A DNA stretch of 64,000 bases from Chrysophaeum taylorii (taxonomy: Eukaryota; Sar; Pelagophyceae; Pelagomonadales; Pelagomonadaceae): NCBI GenBank assembly GCA_029834535.1, contig JAQMWT010000320.1, positions 1 through 64,000 on the forward strand, written 5' to 3'. The first letter of the stretch is position 1. Each line of letters begins with the position of its first letter. Both the position numbers and the translations under genes were made by a program. The notes below the pieces were generated by a model, which was given only the letters and a program-made list of their open reading frames with translations, ran no database searches and was not told the origin of the DNA. Below are positions 29,223 to 38,767 of this stretch, piece after piece.

Positions 29223-29948
29223 TCACGCGCGAGGTTGCGCGCGGGGGAGGCCGGCATGCGGTCTCGACATCGAGAGGTATTCTACCGGCGCGTTTAGGAG
29301 CGACGCGAGCTCGGAGGTAGGCGTTGTCTGTGGCCAGGAAGGAAGACGGGGCCCGGTCTGACAGATGTGGATCACGTCTCCTAGACAGCGCCAAAACAGG
29401 CGATTCCCGAAAAGGAGTCGTTCGACGGAGTCTCCTGCCGCCCGATCGTTGTCGTCGACGGTCCTCACGTGTAGCGCCGCCGCGTAGAGGTGTGAGGTGG
29501 GTCGTACGCGGAAGATTTCCAACAAAAACCCGTCAAAGCCCGGCTGCGAGAGAAGGGGGGACTTCGCAAAGGCGAACCCCAGCGCGCGCGCGAGTCGACA
29601 CGCGCCCGGCACGGGGTACCACACCTGTCCTCGTGGAAGGGCGTACCCGCGCACCGGGACACGTTCCGCCGTCCCAAGGCGAGCCGCCGCGCATTCGTAG
29701 TCATCGCCAGCCACCCACAGCCACAGCCACAGCCACAGGGGGGGGGGGGGATTTGTATAAAAATTGCATTTTCGAGAAGCCGAGAGGATGGATACGCCCG
29801 GATTAAGAAGGGGGTAGGTAGTCTCGCGCGACGGCGAGACGGAATAGGCCACGACCGCGTTAGGGCGCTGGTTCTGTGACCGCCTCGTCTTGCCTGAGAT
29901 GAGCCCAGCGTCGTTGAAGATGTCCTCCGTAATGGTACGAGAGTCCCA
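29223..29948 (-). CDS. Unrecognised open frame without an ATG (possible spliced exon)
   Basis: An open frame of 241 codons whose translation looks protein-like (DSRTITEDIFNDAGLISGKTRR near its start; WYPVPGACRLARALGFAFAKSPLLSQPGFDGFLLEIFRVRP in the middle), but there is no in-frame ATG before a TGA at 29949-29951. Either an upstream exon supplies the start, or the frame is chance. A GTGAGC donor-like site on the minus strand near 30044 and AG dinucleotides around 29915-29965 make a short upstream intron conceivable. A CCACAG microsatellite near 29710-29735 encodes a Trp-Leu run. No domain recognised. Confidence 0.3.
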   Translation of the reverse strand, partial: WDSRTITEDIFNDAGLISGKTRRSQNQRPNAVVAYSVSPSRETTYPLLNPGVSILSASRKCNFYTNPPPPLWLWLWLWVAGDDYECAAARLGTAERVPVRGYALPRGQVWYPVPGACRLARALGFAFAKSPLLSQPGFDGFLLEIFRVRPTSHLYAAALHVRTVDDNDRAAGDSVERLLFGNRLFWRCLGDVIHICQTGPRLPSWPQTTPTSELASLLNAPVEYLSMSRPHAGLPRAQPRA

Positions 29949-31096
29949 TCATCATCATCTTCTAGGTGCTCAACGGTCTCGATTGGTAAAAAAAAACCTC
30001 GGTGCAACAACAACTCTCGCAGCGAATCACAAAAAGCTCACCTATATTGTTTTTTCGAGTCTCGCTTCGACGACGATCTACGCTGCACGCTCGCGCGCTT
30101 ATCGACCGCCACCGATTCTGGCGGTCAATTTTAACATTCGGCAAGCTCCGACGGCTCGTCCTCTGGAGATAGATAGTAAGAATGGACGGTCGCGGCGACA
30201 CGGCTCGCCGTTTTCGCGCGTTCAGGAGGCGCGTGGATTGGTGGGAGATGTCAGCCAGATCAAGAGCGACTCATCCTAGCACACAACAGGAGTGTTGCTC
30301 CAATCGCATCCAAGGCAACGCCCGGCAACTTTTTTTTTTTTTTTGCGAATGAATGTCCGTCCTCCTCAGCTTTGGCGGGTCGTCTCTAATTTATAGATTT
30401 TATAAATTTATAGTAGTAGTATAGTAGTAGTAGTAATAGTAGTAGTAGTATAGTAGTAGTCTCGGTCTCGTAGACTCGCGCCGCAAGAGCTCGACGCAAG
30501 TACGTACATGCTTTTATTTCTCGAGTTCGGGGGAAATCCGATCTTCGGCTCCTCCTCGATCATCTCCGCCATCCCGAACACTCTCTCGTTCAAGCCGACG
30601 TAGAGGATGATGCGATATCTTCTCTCTCTCCTTTGTATGCCCTCGCCGTCGTCGCAATACCGGTCCTTGACCTGACCACTCGGTCTCGATGATGGGATGA
30701 ATTTAGCCTTGCGCAAAGCAGAGGAAGTAGCATCGGACTACTGCGAGGGAGGCGACGTCCTCGAACAAACGACGCGCAGGTTCTCCCCCAGACCTGCAGA
30801 TTTTGGGCCTATACTACAAGCCGACGACGCTCTCACACAGGCAGGCCCATAATTACATATACCCAGGTTGAGTTGGGTAGTCAAAAACGGGTTTTCGGAG
30901 CCAACTTTTTTAGCATCGATTGTTTCATCATCATCATCATCATCAGCAGGCGGTGGACAACACATTATTATTATTTTTTTTTGGGATCGGCGACGCTAAC
31001 CCCTATCTCTCTTCACGTTTTTTTGAGTTTACTCCTCCTCCTCCTCCTCCTAAACCCCTATCATCTTTTTGGAAGAAGAAGGATAGATAGATAGAT
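29949..31096. other. Gene-free stretch with (TAG)n and (TCA)n microsatellites
   Basis: (TAG)n tracts lie at about 30411-30462 and (ATC)n at about 30926-30948. A 102-codon minus frame at 30408-30716 ends in Tyr/Thr/Leu runs translated from the microsatellite and is not convincing. The last part should be the promoter/5' leader of the IQ gene, ending in a GATA run at 31083-31096. Confidence 0.5.
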
Positions 31097-34000
31097 ATGT
31101 TTGCGGTCATGAGCGCTGGGGAGCGGCGGCGCGCCGCGCGGCTGCCGCCGCCGACGGAGCGCGAGCTCGAGCGCATCGAGGAGATCGCGAAGCGCCTCGA
31201 GGCGACCACCGATCTGAGGATCGACGTCGAGGCGTTGAGGCCGCGGCCGCGGTCTAAGCTCAACATGGCCACGGACAAGTCTTCGCCCCGCGCCTCCACG
31301 GGGAGTCGCCTCTACGACATGCTTTTGCTCAAAAAATTGCGCCGCGCCAAGGTTATCCCGGGTCTTCCCGAGGTGGAGATCCCGGCTCTTCCGTATCATC
31401 AGGTTACGACGACGATCCCGGACGCGGCGGTCGCTCGAAAAAAAATTGAACTGCTGGAGAAGGCGCGGCGGAGGATCGCGCGGGGTGCGCGGCGGTACGT
31501 TGCTGTTGTCGAGGTGCGAGAGCGAAAAAGACTTCTGCGCGAGCAAGACGAAAGAGAGAGGGCGGCGACGCGCGCGAGGATCGCGACGCGGGAACTCGCT
31601 TGCCTCCGAGTTCAGCGCCTCGCGAGGGGTCGGGCCGCGCGAACGAATTGCGAGGCGGAGAAGAGGATCGTCGTCGCAGCCCGCGTCGCGCAGCGGCGGC
31701 GGCGGCGTTGCGTCGCGCGGCGCGCGGCCCGAGCGGCGCGCGACGCATTGGCGGCTCTGGAGCGCGCGGCCGTCGCGGCGCAGCGGAAGCGGCGCGGCGC
31801 GCGGGATCGTCGGCGCGCGCGGACCGTTGCCGCCGTGAGGCGCGCCGACCGGCTCTCCGCTTTTGTGTCGAGGCGCGCGGAGCGCCGCCGCAATGCCCTG
31901 CGGCTCCACGGCGCCGCGCTCTCGATTCAGACGCGGTGGCGGAAGCGGCGCTTCGAGCGCGTCCGTCGCGCGAAATCGAGACTCTCGCGCGCGCGGCGCG
32001 CGAAATCGAGACTCGCGCGCGCAGTCCGAAGTTTCGCGGAGCGAAGGAGAAGGCGGCGCGAGGGCGAGGCTCGGGAGCGCGCGGCCGCGGGGCTTCAACG
32101 CGCCGCGCGTCGGAAAGCGGCCGAGCGCGAGGTAGCGCGGCGCGAGTTCGAGAAGCGCGCGCGGGCTCTGGCGCGCTCCAAGTACCGCGCCCTCAAAAAG
32201 GTCAAACTTCGCGGGTGGAAAACGGCGTTTTGCGCCGCGTACCGCCGCCGCCGCCGCCGTACTACCGCCGTTGCCGCCGCCGCGGCGACCAAAATCGCCG
32301 CGACCTACCGGATGTGGCGCGCGGCGCGCCGGTTCCGAGTTCTCGGTCTCCGAAATATCGTCGCCGAAATCGCGAAGAAGCGGGAGAGCCGAGAGGCGGC
32401 GGCCAGTCGCGTCGCGGCGGTCGCGAGGGGCGTCGGGGCGCGGCGCCGCGGTCGCGAGAGCCGCGAAGCGCGGCGCGCGACGCGAATCCAGGCAGGCGCG
32501 CGGCGGTTTTTCGCGAGAAAAGAAGCGCGGAGCCGCCGCGCTCGGCGCGCGGCGGCCGTCGCTATCCAGCGCATCGCGCGCGGCTTTTTGGTGGTGGTGC
32601 CCCCGGACCCGCGTCCGCTCCAGGCATTCGCGCGACGCGTCCTCGCCCGGAAGAAAGTTATTTTTCTGCGAAAGAAGCTCGCGCGGCGCGCCGAGGCCCG
32701 AGCGGCCGCTCGAAGCGGCCTCTCGCGGCGCCGGCGACTCGCGGCCGTCGAGCTCGCGACAGAGAGTTGCGGGGCCCCGCGACACTACCCCGGCGAGCTC
32801 CAGAAGGTCTTCGCGCTGCACGCGGCGTCGTCGAGCGACAAGATCGCGTGCACCGAAGTCGTCAAGCTCGCGCGACCCCTGCGCTCTCGGAGAGACGTCG
32901 AGCTCGCGTTCGCGCGCTTCGGTTGCGGCGAGAAGTTCGTCGGCTTCGACGAGTTTCGCGCCCTGATCGGCGCCGACGGTGTCCGTCTCTTGGTGGACCA
33001 CTGGCTCCCGGCTAAAGGACCGGTCCGGGCGCTCTCGGAAGCCCGCGTCGACGCGCTCCTCTCGGGAGCGGCCGTCTCCGCGCAGCGACTCGTCCGGGGG
33101 TTCGCGCGCCGGCGGCGCCTCGAGCGCTCTGCCGCGACCGCTGCTGCGGAGCGCGCCCGGCAGCGCCGCGAAAGAGCCGCGAGGCGCTTACAGGCGCGGC
33201 TCTTTCGCGGCCCTCGGGCCCGGGAAAAAAGTACGGCGCTTTGTCCTTCTTACGTCGAGTACGCGTTGACCGAGGCCGAGCTCCGGTCCTTCGGGATCGC
33301 CGACGAAGCGCGTTCCTACTGGGTCCACGTCCCGACGGGCCGCCGCACGTGGCAAAAGCCGCGGCTCGCCGCCGTCGACGCTTCGAGCTCCGCGCGACCG
33401 ACCCCCGACACGATCTTTACGGTCTCGTGCGTCAAGTGCGCGGCGGCCGCGGCGACGCGCGCGTGCCGCGCGTGTCGCGACGACGCGTACTGCGACGCCT
33501 GCTTCGAAGAGACCCACCGCCGCGGCACCCGTCGGTTCCACGAGTCCCGGGTTATCCCGACGTGCGGAACCTGCGGCGGCCCCGCGACCCGCGCGTGCTT
33601 TACGTGCGCGCCCCTCGCGACGACCTGCGACGTCTGCTTCCACAACTCTCATTCCGACCACGAATGGACGCCGCTCGTCGAGCCGTGCGGCCGCTGCGGC
33701 GACTACGCGGCGCGCTGGCGGTGTCCTGCGTGCGACGACGCGCTCTTTTGCGCCGGCTGCTACCGCGCGACGCATTCCCGCGGCGCGCGCCTCGCGCACG
33801 CCTGCCTACGCTTTGGTGGTGGTGGAGGAGCAAAGTTCTCTTCTTCTTCTTCTTCTGGTCGTCGTCGTCGGGATCCGCGCGACCAGCAGCAACGTCGAGA
33901 GAAGAATATCAAAAAAGAGGCCGCCGCCCTGAGGATCCAGGCGGCGTGGCGGCGACGCGTCGACCGCGCGCGAGGGCTCAAGGCTATGAAAGAGCGGAGA

Positions 34001-34872
34001 GGACGGTCTCGCGCCGCGTGGCGCCGGCGCAAGCTAGACGATATCACCCGAAACCGGGTCGCCTACCGGCTCCGAGATTTCGTGGGCCTAGCGCCCCCGC
34101 TCCCCTCCGATACGCGGCGCGAGACGGTCCTGAAGAGCATTCCGGCTTTCCGGCGCGCGCGCGCCACAGCCTTTATCCTGCAGAACGGCGACTTCTGGAC
34201 GCCCGTCACCAAGCGGCTCCCAAAGGTCGGCTTCGACGCCGGCGACCTCGAAGACCTCAAGCTCCAGGCAAAGGTCGGGGGCGTCCTGGTGCCCGGAGTC
34301 CGCGCGACGCCGCGGCGAGGTTCGCGCCGCGTCTCTACCGACAGGGACTTGCGCGGCATTTTACTTTCGGGCGACCGCGTTCGACTCGGCGGAAAAACCC
34401 TTTCGACCGTCGAGAGTGTCGCCGCAGACCACATCGTCCTCGAATTCTGCTGGGTTTCGCGCCAACGCCGCCGCCGCGGAGACCTCCCGATCTTCAGAGT
34501 ACAACCCGTCGCTTCGTCGGTCAGGGGGAGGGCGGTAAGAACGGCGAGCCGCCGAATTTACGCGAGCGCGCCGGTCCAGGCCTCGATCGCCGCCGCGAGG
34601 GATCTCGTGCTGAGCGTAGCCAGGCTCGAACGCCGTTTTTTTGGCTGGAAGCGCGCCGCGCGACGACACGAAAAGCTCGCCAAGCGCATCCACTGGCGCC
34701 TCTTGGCATACCAGCCGTTTTCACGAGGCGGCAAAGAGTGGTCGCAGGCCCCGAACAAACAAAAACAACAACATCATCATCATCATCATCTAAAGGCGCG
34801 CGTCGCGCCGCCCGCGACGTACGCGGAGCTCGAGGCCCGCAAGCAACAGGCTAGGGAGGACGCGTACCTCGG

Positions 34873-34907
<35 letters not shown>

Positions 34908-35101
34908 AGGAGACGACGACGACGACCTCCTATTCCGAGTGGGTCGTCCAAACGGAGGAAGATGGAAGGCGCGCGTGGCGCAACAAGGCGACCGACGACA
35001 TCGTCTTCGAGAAGCCCGACGATCTCAAGTCCGAGGCCGACCTCGAGTTCGAACAAGCCAAAAGACGACGACGACGACGACGACGTCAGGTCGTCGTTTA
35101 A
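31097..35101 (+). CDS. IQ-motif/WW/B-box zinc-finger protein 1
   Basis: A 1334-aa Arg/Ala-rich protein. The first ~730 residues are mostly helical and contain degenerate IQ (calmodulin-binding) motifs, e.g. RVQRLARGRAART, RIQAGARRFFARKEARSRRARR, AIQRIARGFL and SAQRLVRGFARRRR. An EF-hand-like insert lies near 570-630 (KVFALHAASSSDKIACTE...GFDEFRALIG). A half-WW motif (YWVHVPTGRRTWQKP) lies near residue 742. It is followed at ~775-905 by three B-box-like zinc modules of pattern CxxC...CRxC...YCDxCFxxxH (CVKC/CDACFEETH, CGTC/CDVCFHNSH, CGRC/CAGCYRATH). A second WW-like motif lies near the C-terminus (GRRAWRNKATDDIVFEKP). Poly-His and poly-Thr runs near 1235-1275 come from microsatellites. The architecture resembles ciliary/cytoskeletal IQ proteins of protists; exact role unknown. 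It converges on a paralogue. Confidence 0.75.
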
Positions 35102-35131
35102 TAATAATAATAAATAATAAGGATTGATTAA
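35102..35131. other. 30-bp gap between convergent stops of the two IQ genes
   Basis: Only A/T-rich TAATAATAAATAA and TTAATTAATTAAT words separate the two stop codons, so the transcripts must overlap at their 3' ends. Confidence 0.8.
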
Positions 35132-38100
35132 TTAATTAATAAATAACCCTACGTTTTTTTTTTGTGGCGAATCCAGCATCATCATCGTCGAGGTTAGGGA
35201 TGGGACGGGCGACCCGAGGGACGCCGCGTCGGAAGAAGTCCTTTGGAGGAGGAGGAGATCGTCCCTCTGATCTTTGTTGAGGAGAAGCATCTTTCTGTAC
35301 AAATCGCGCTTGCGCTTGCGCGCCTTCCGCTTGTCGGCATAAAATTTCAGAGGGTTCTTCAGAATAATCTTCAAGCGGCCGTTTTTTTTTTTGGTGTGAG
35401 CGTTCTGTTGGTCGCGCGAAAGGAGGTCGCGGAGCTCCTCGAGGTCGGCGCTGTCGGCGTCCTGACGCCTCTTCATCTCGTAGAGGGTCGTGTCCTTCTC
35501 GTACTGGAGGCGTTCCAGTTCGATCTGAAGTTCCTCGACCTGGCGACAGTATTTATTAGCCGAGTCGAAAAACTCCAGATAACGCCTGTGTTCTCGGAGC
35601 TCCTCGTCGAGCATCAGGGCCTGGGGCTTCTGGTGGGTGCTTTCGCCCGTCGTCGCGTTGAAGTAGTACGTCTGCTCGCCCTCGACGCGACCTTTGACCT
35701 CGTGCCAGCCCTTTCGAAATTCGTCGAAAGGAACGCGGCCGTGCGATGCTAAGGCTCCGAATTTGTGGCTCTCGTCGAAGCAGGCGTCGCAATACGCGTC
35801 GCGACACACGCGGCACACGATCGTCGCCCTGCGCGAATCGCAGGCGACGCAGTATCGTTCGCCGTTTGCGAGCGCGTCCTTGCGGCGGCGGCCAGAGGAC
35901 GCGTCGTCGAGGCGCCAGCGATGGTCCCGGTGCGCTTCGTCAAAGCACGCGTCGCAGCAACGCAGGTCGTCGCAGTCGAGGCATATTTTCTTCGCCTCGG
36001 CGGCTTGGCACGCCGCGCACGGCGGAAACCACGACGACGTTCCCGTCTTCTGGTCGAAGTAAAAGACGTTGCCCTTGACGTCGACGTTCTCGACCCAGGT
36101 GACCTCGGGCTCCCAGCCCTCGGGTTTCTCGGCGCTCGACTCGCCGGTGACCCAGTTGTAGTAGTAGTTGTTCCCCGCCGCGTCAGACCCGAGCTTCCAC
36201 CCCGCGCGTTTGGCGAGTTCGAGGGTCTCGACGGCGACGGCCGTCGCCCTTTCCGCGTCGTCGCGCTCGCGGTAGGCCGTCTCGACGCGGAGCTTCTCGC
36301 TCTCGAGCCGCGCCTTTACAACACCAAATCGCCGCGCGAGCAGCGACCGCAGCAAGAACCGTCGGACGTTGCGGTTGACGAGCGAAGCCGCGCCGCTTTC
36401 GCGTTCCGCGACGATTCTTTTCTTCGCCCGGAGCGCGGTCTGGATCCTGGCGGCCGCGGCCGTTCGACGTGCGGCGGTGCGGTGTGCTTCGTCCCGCAGC
36501 CTCCGCGCCTCGCACCGCACCGCGAGGCGCGAAACCGCCGAGCGTCGTCGCGCGGCGCGCTGGACGGTCGTCGCCGCGACCCGCCGGCGCTCGGCGACCG
36601 CTCTCGCCTCGACGCGTCCGCGCGCGATCGCGCGCACCGGCTCGGAGTACCGCCGAACGCACGCGCGCCACGCGCCGCCAATCACCGCGCTCGCGGCGTT
36701 GCGTTTCTTCCGCTGCTGCCGAATCGCTCGTTCGGTCCGAAGAGTAGCCAAAACGCGAAGCTCGACGGCGACGCGACCGCGGCGAACGAAGAAGGCGCGG
36801 GCGATGCGCGACGCGCAGGCAGCGCGGACGGCGCGACGTGCCTCGACGCCGCATTTGTGTCGCCGCGCTGCGGCCCGCAGTCCCGCGGTCCGCCGGCACG
36901 CCGCGGTCCGCGAGAAACGCGCGATCGAGATTGCTGCCGCGCGCCTCGTCCGCGCCGCGACGAGCGCCGCAGCGGCGACGCGGTGCGCCAGAGCTTTTCG
37001 CGCCGCCGCCCGCTCGACCGCCCTCTTCCCTGCCTCCTGTCGCGCGCTCTTCGCCCGCCACCTTTTCTGGATCGACCTCGCGGCACCGTTTGCCCGCTCG
37101 CTCCGCCGAGCCGCGCTCAGCCGCCGCGCCATCTTCTGCAATCGTCGCGCCTGCTTCGTCTCTTCCTGGGACCGCCGACGACGCAGCACATGTCGCCGCT
37201 GCAGCCTCTGGAGCCGGATCGCCATCGCCCATCGCTTCCAGAAATCCCGCCTCGCGCGCCGCTGTATTCGCGCGAACCCCGCGATCGGGTTCTGTTTTTC
37301 CTCGACGACTGCCTTTCTTGAGCTGCTACGCCGCTCGGCCGACCGCGCTTCAGACGACCGAACCGCTCGCCGCGGATGTCTCTCCGGCCGCTTCTCGGCC
37401 TTTGCCTCCGGAACAACCCCGTCGTCGCGACCCGAGGTGGGTAAAGCCTCCTCTGGCGCCGGGGCTTCCGCCATCGCCTGATTTTTCTGCTTGGCCATCC
37501 TCGATGGGGCGGCAGCCGGGACGATCTTCTTCGCAGCCGGGTCTCCAACTTTTGTTGTCGGAACGACGCCTATCTTCTTCTTCTTTGCTGCCGCAGCAGC
37601 CGCCGGGTGTCTAACTCTCGTCGTCGTCGCTACGACGATCTTCTTCTTCTCCTTCTTCTTCTTTGCAGAGGGAGGGACCTTCGTCTTTTCGACGATCTTC
37701 TCCTTCTTCGCGGCCGCCGGGTGGACCTCTCGTTTGACGATCTTCTCGGCCGCCGGGTGGACCTCTCGTTTAACGATCTTCGCGGCCGCCGGGAGGACCT
37801 CTCGTTTGACGATCTTCGCGGCCGCCGGGAGGACCTCTCGTTTGACGATCTTCGCTGCCGCCGGGAGGACCTCTCGTTTGACGATCTTCGCAGCCGCGTG
37901 GCCCTCCTGTATGACGATCTTCTTCTTCTCCTCCTTCGCAGCCGAGTGTCCAACTTTCGTCGGAACGATGGCAGCATCAAAATCTGCGTCTCGACGAGAG
38001 CGGCTCACGTCGGGGGAAAGGACGACGTCTCGACGTAGAGTGATCGGCCTCCTCTTCTTCTCCGCGACAGCCGTCGTCTCGTCGTTGTCGTCGACACTCT

Positions 38101-38767
38101 TCTTTTTTCTTCTTTTTCGAAGAAGAAGGGTCCGCTGAATTCGCCTCGCGGCAGCGTCGCGCTCCAGCGACCTCCGATAATACCGCGCGGCGCGTCGCCA
38201 ACGCCTGAGCGCTCTCTCGAGCGATCGGCGGAGCGCGAAAGCGTTCAAACGCGAAATTGCGTCGCGGCGACTGAGTATGATCGCGCGGTGGAAGAAGCGT
38301 TCGGCCGCGCGGCGGTCGGCGAGGGCGCGCCAGCGCGCCCAGGCGGTTCTGAGGAGGCGCGGCCCGACCCTGGCACCGATACGCGCGGCCCTATCCAATC
38401 TCGTCGCCGCGACCTCGCCGCGCGCCGCGAGGAGCTTCCACGGGAGCGTCTCGCGCGCCTTGTGGATGGTCGCGACGATGGTGAGGCGCGTCGCGAGGTC
38501 CGAATGCGACGAGTGGTCCTCCCTATGCCGCCGCTTTCTGCTGCTGCTGCTGCTGCGCAGGGGCTCGAGGATGATCACCTGGCCCCGCTTGCCGCCGACA
38601 GTTGTTGGTTGGGGCGGCGGGGGCGGCAGGTCGGAAGGCATCAAGGAATGTTTCGCGGGGAGAGATCCCTTAATTTTCGGGGGCTCGGCGTCGCGGCGAG
38701 GGAGCCGAATCGCGCGAAGGCGCGCCACAATCGTCGAGTCTTCGTCGTCCATATCTTCTGACGTCAT
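35132..38767 (-). CDS. IQ-motif/WW/B-box zinc-finger protein 2 (paralogue, convergent)
   Basis: A 1211-aa protein if it starts at ATG 38767 (MTSEDMDDEDST); another ATG at 38776 adds three residues. The open frame further upstream is antisense to the reductase gene. In order: a Pro/Ser leader, a tryptophan-containing helical block (RTAWARWRALADRR), then a Lys-rich stretch with about five copies of a 12-residue repeat (AAAKIVKREVLP, DNA ~37715-37890). A long IQ-rich Arg/Ala helix region follows (AIRLQRLQRRHVLRRRR, RSIQKRWRAKSAR, TVQRAARRRSA, RIQTALRAKKRI). Two WW domains follow (GWKLGSDAAGNNYYYNWVTGE near ~860; TWVENVDVKGNVFYFDQKTG near ~893), then two B-box-like zinc modules (CAACQAAEAKKICLDC..CDACFDEAH; CVACDSRRATIVCRVC..CDACFDESH), then a third WW (GWHEVKGRVEGEQTYYFNATTGE) and a C-terminal coiled coil. 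Domain order matches protein 1 in its C-terminal half. Confidence 0.78.
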   Translation of the reverse strand: MTSEDMDDEDSTIVARLRAIRLPRRDAEPPKIKGSLPAKHSLMPSDLPPPPPQPTTVGGKRGQVIILEPLRSSSSSRKRRHREDHSSHSDLATRLTIVATIHKARETLPWKLLAARGEVAATRLDRAARIGARVGPRLLRTAWARWRALADRRAAERFFHRAIILSRRDAISRLNAFALRRSLERALRRWRRAARYYRRSLERDAAARRIQRTLLLRKRRKKKSVDDNDETTAVAEKKRRPITLRRDVVLSPDVSRSRRDADFDAAIVPTKVGHSAAKEEKKKIVIQEGHAAAKIVKREVLPAAAKIVKREVLPAAAKIVKREVLPAAAKIVKREVHPAAEKIVKREVHPAAAKKEKIVEKTKVPPSAKKKKEKKKIVVATTTRVRHPAAAAAAKKKKIGVVPTTKVGDPAAKKIVPAAAPSRMAKQKNQAMAEAPAPEEALPTSGRDDGVVPEAKAEKRPERHPRRAVRSSEARSAERRSSSRKAVVEEKQNPIAGFARIQRRARRDFWKRWAMAIRLQRLQRRHVLRRRRSQEETKQARRLQKMARRLSAARRSERANGAARSIQKRWRAKSARQEAGKRAVERAAARKALAHRVAAAALVAARTRRAAAISIARFSRTAACRRTAGLRAAARRHKCGVEARRAVRAACASRIARAFFVRRGRVAVELRVLATLRTERAIRQQRKKRNAASAVIGGAWRACVRRYSEPVRAIARGRVEARAVAERRRVAATTVQRAARRRSAVSRLAVRCEARRLRDEAHRTAARRTAAAARIQTALRAKKRIVAERESGAASLVNRNVRRFLLRSLLARRFGVVKARLESEKLRVETAYRERDDAERATAVAVETLELAKRAGWKLGSDAAGNNYYYNWVTGESSAEKPEGWEPEVTWVENVDVKGNVFYFDQKTGTSSWFPPCAACQAAEAKKICLDCDDLRCCDACFDEAHRDHRWRLDDASSGRRRKDALANGERYCVACDSRRATIVCRVCRDAYCDACFDESHKFGALASHGRVPFDEFRKGWHEVKGRVEGEQTYYFNATTGESTHQKPQALMLDEELREHRRYLEFFDSANKYCRQVEELQIELERLQYEKDTTLYEMKRRQDADSADLEELRDLLSRDQQNAHTKKKNGRLKIILKNPLKFYADKRKARKRKRDLYRKMLLLNKDQRDDLLLLQRTSSDAASLGSPVPSLTSTMMMLDSPQKKNVGLFIN
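37712..37895 (-). repeat. 36-bp in-frame tandem repeats (AAAKIVKREVLP)
   Basis: About five consecutive 36-bp units inside IQ protein 2 encode AAAKIVKREV(L/H)P. Neighbouring units differ by only a few bases, so the array is young and likely length-variable. Confidence 0.85.
38759..38766. promoter_or_regulatory. TGACGTCA palindrome at overlapping divergent starts
   Basis: A perfect CRE/ATF-type bZIP site lies exactly where the IQ protein 2 start (ATG 38767, minus) and the aldo-keto reductase start (ATG 38766, plus) meet. It is also coding for both if those starts are right. Function as a binding site is a guess; eight-base palindromes occur by chance in GC-rich DNA. Confidence 0.3.

Noticed and set aside
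30408-30716. 102-codon minus-strand frame
   Set aside because: Its end is translated microsatellite and the rest has no recognisable feature.
31600-33015. 471-codon plus frame and 646-codon minus frame over the first IQ gene
   Set aside because: Arg/Ala/Ser-rich shadows of the IQ-rich frame, which alone shows regular IQ motifs and continues into zinc modules.
38277-38765. Upstream extension of the reductase frame
   Set aside because: Antisense to the IQ protein 2 coding sequence; reductase homology begins only after ATG 38766.
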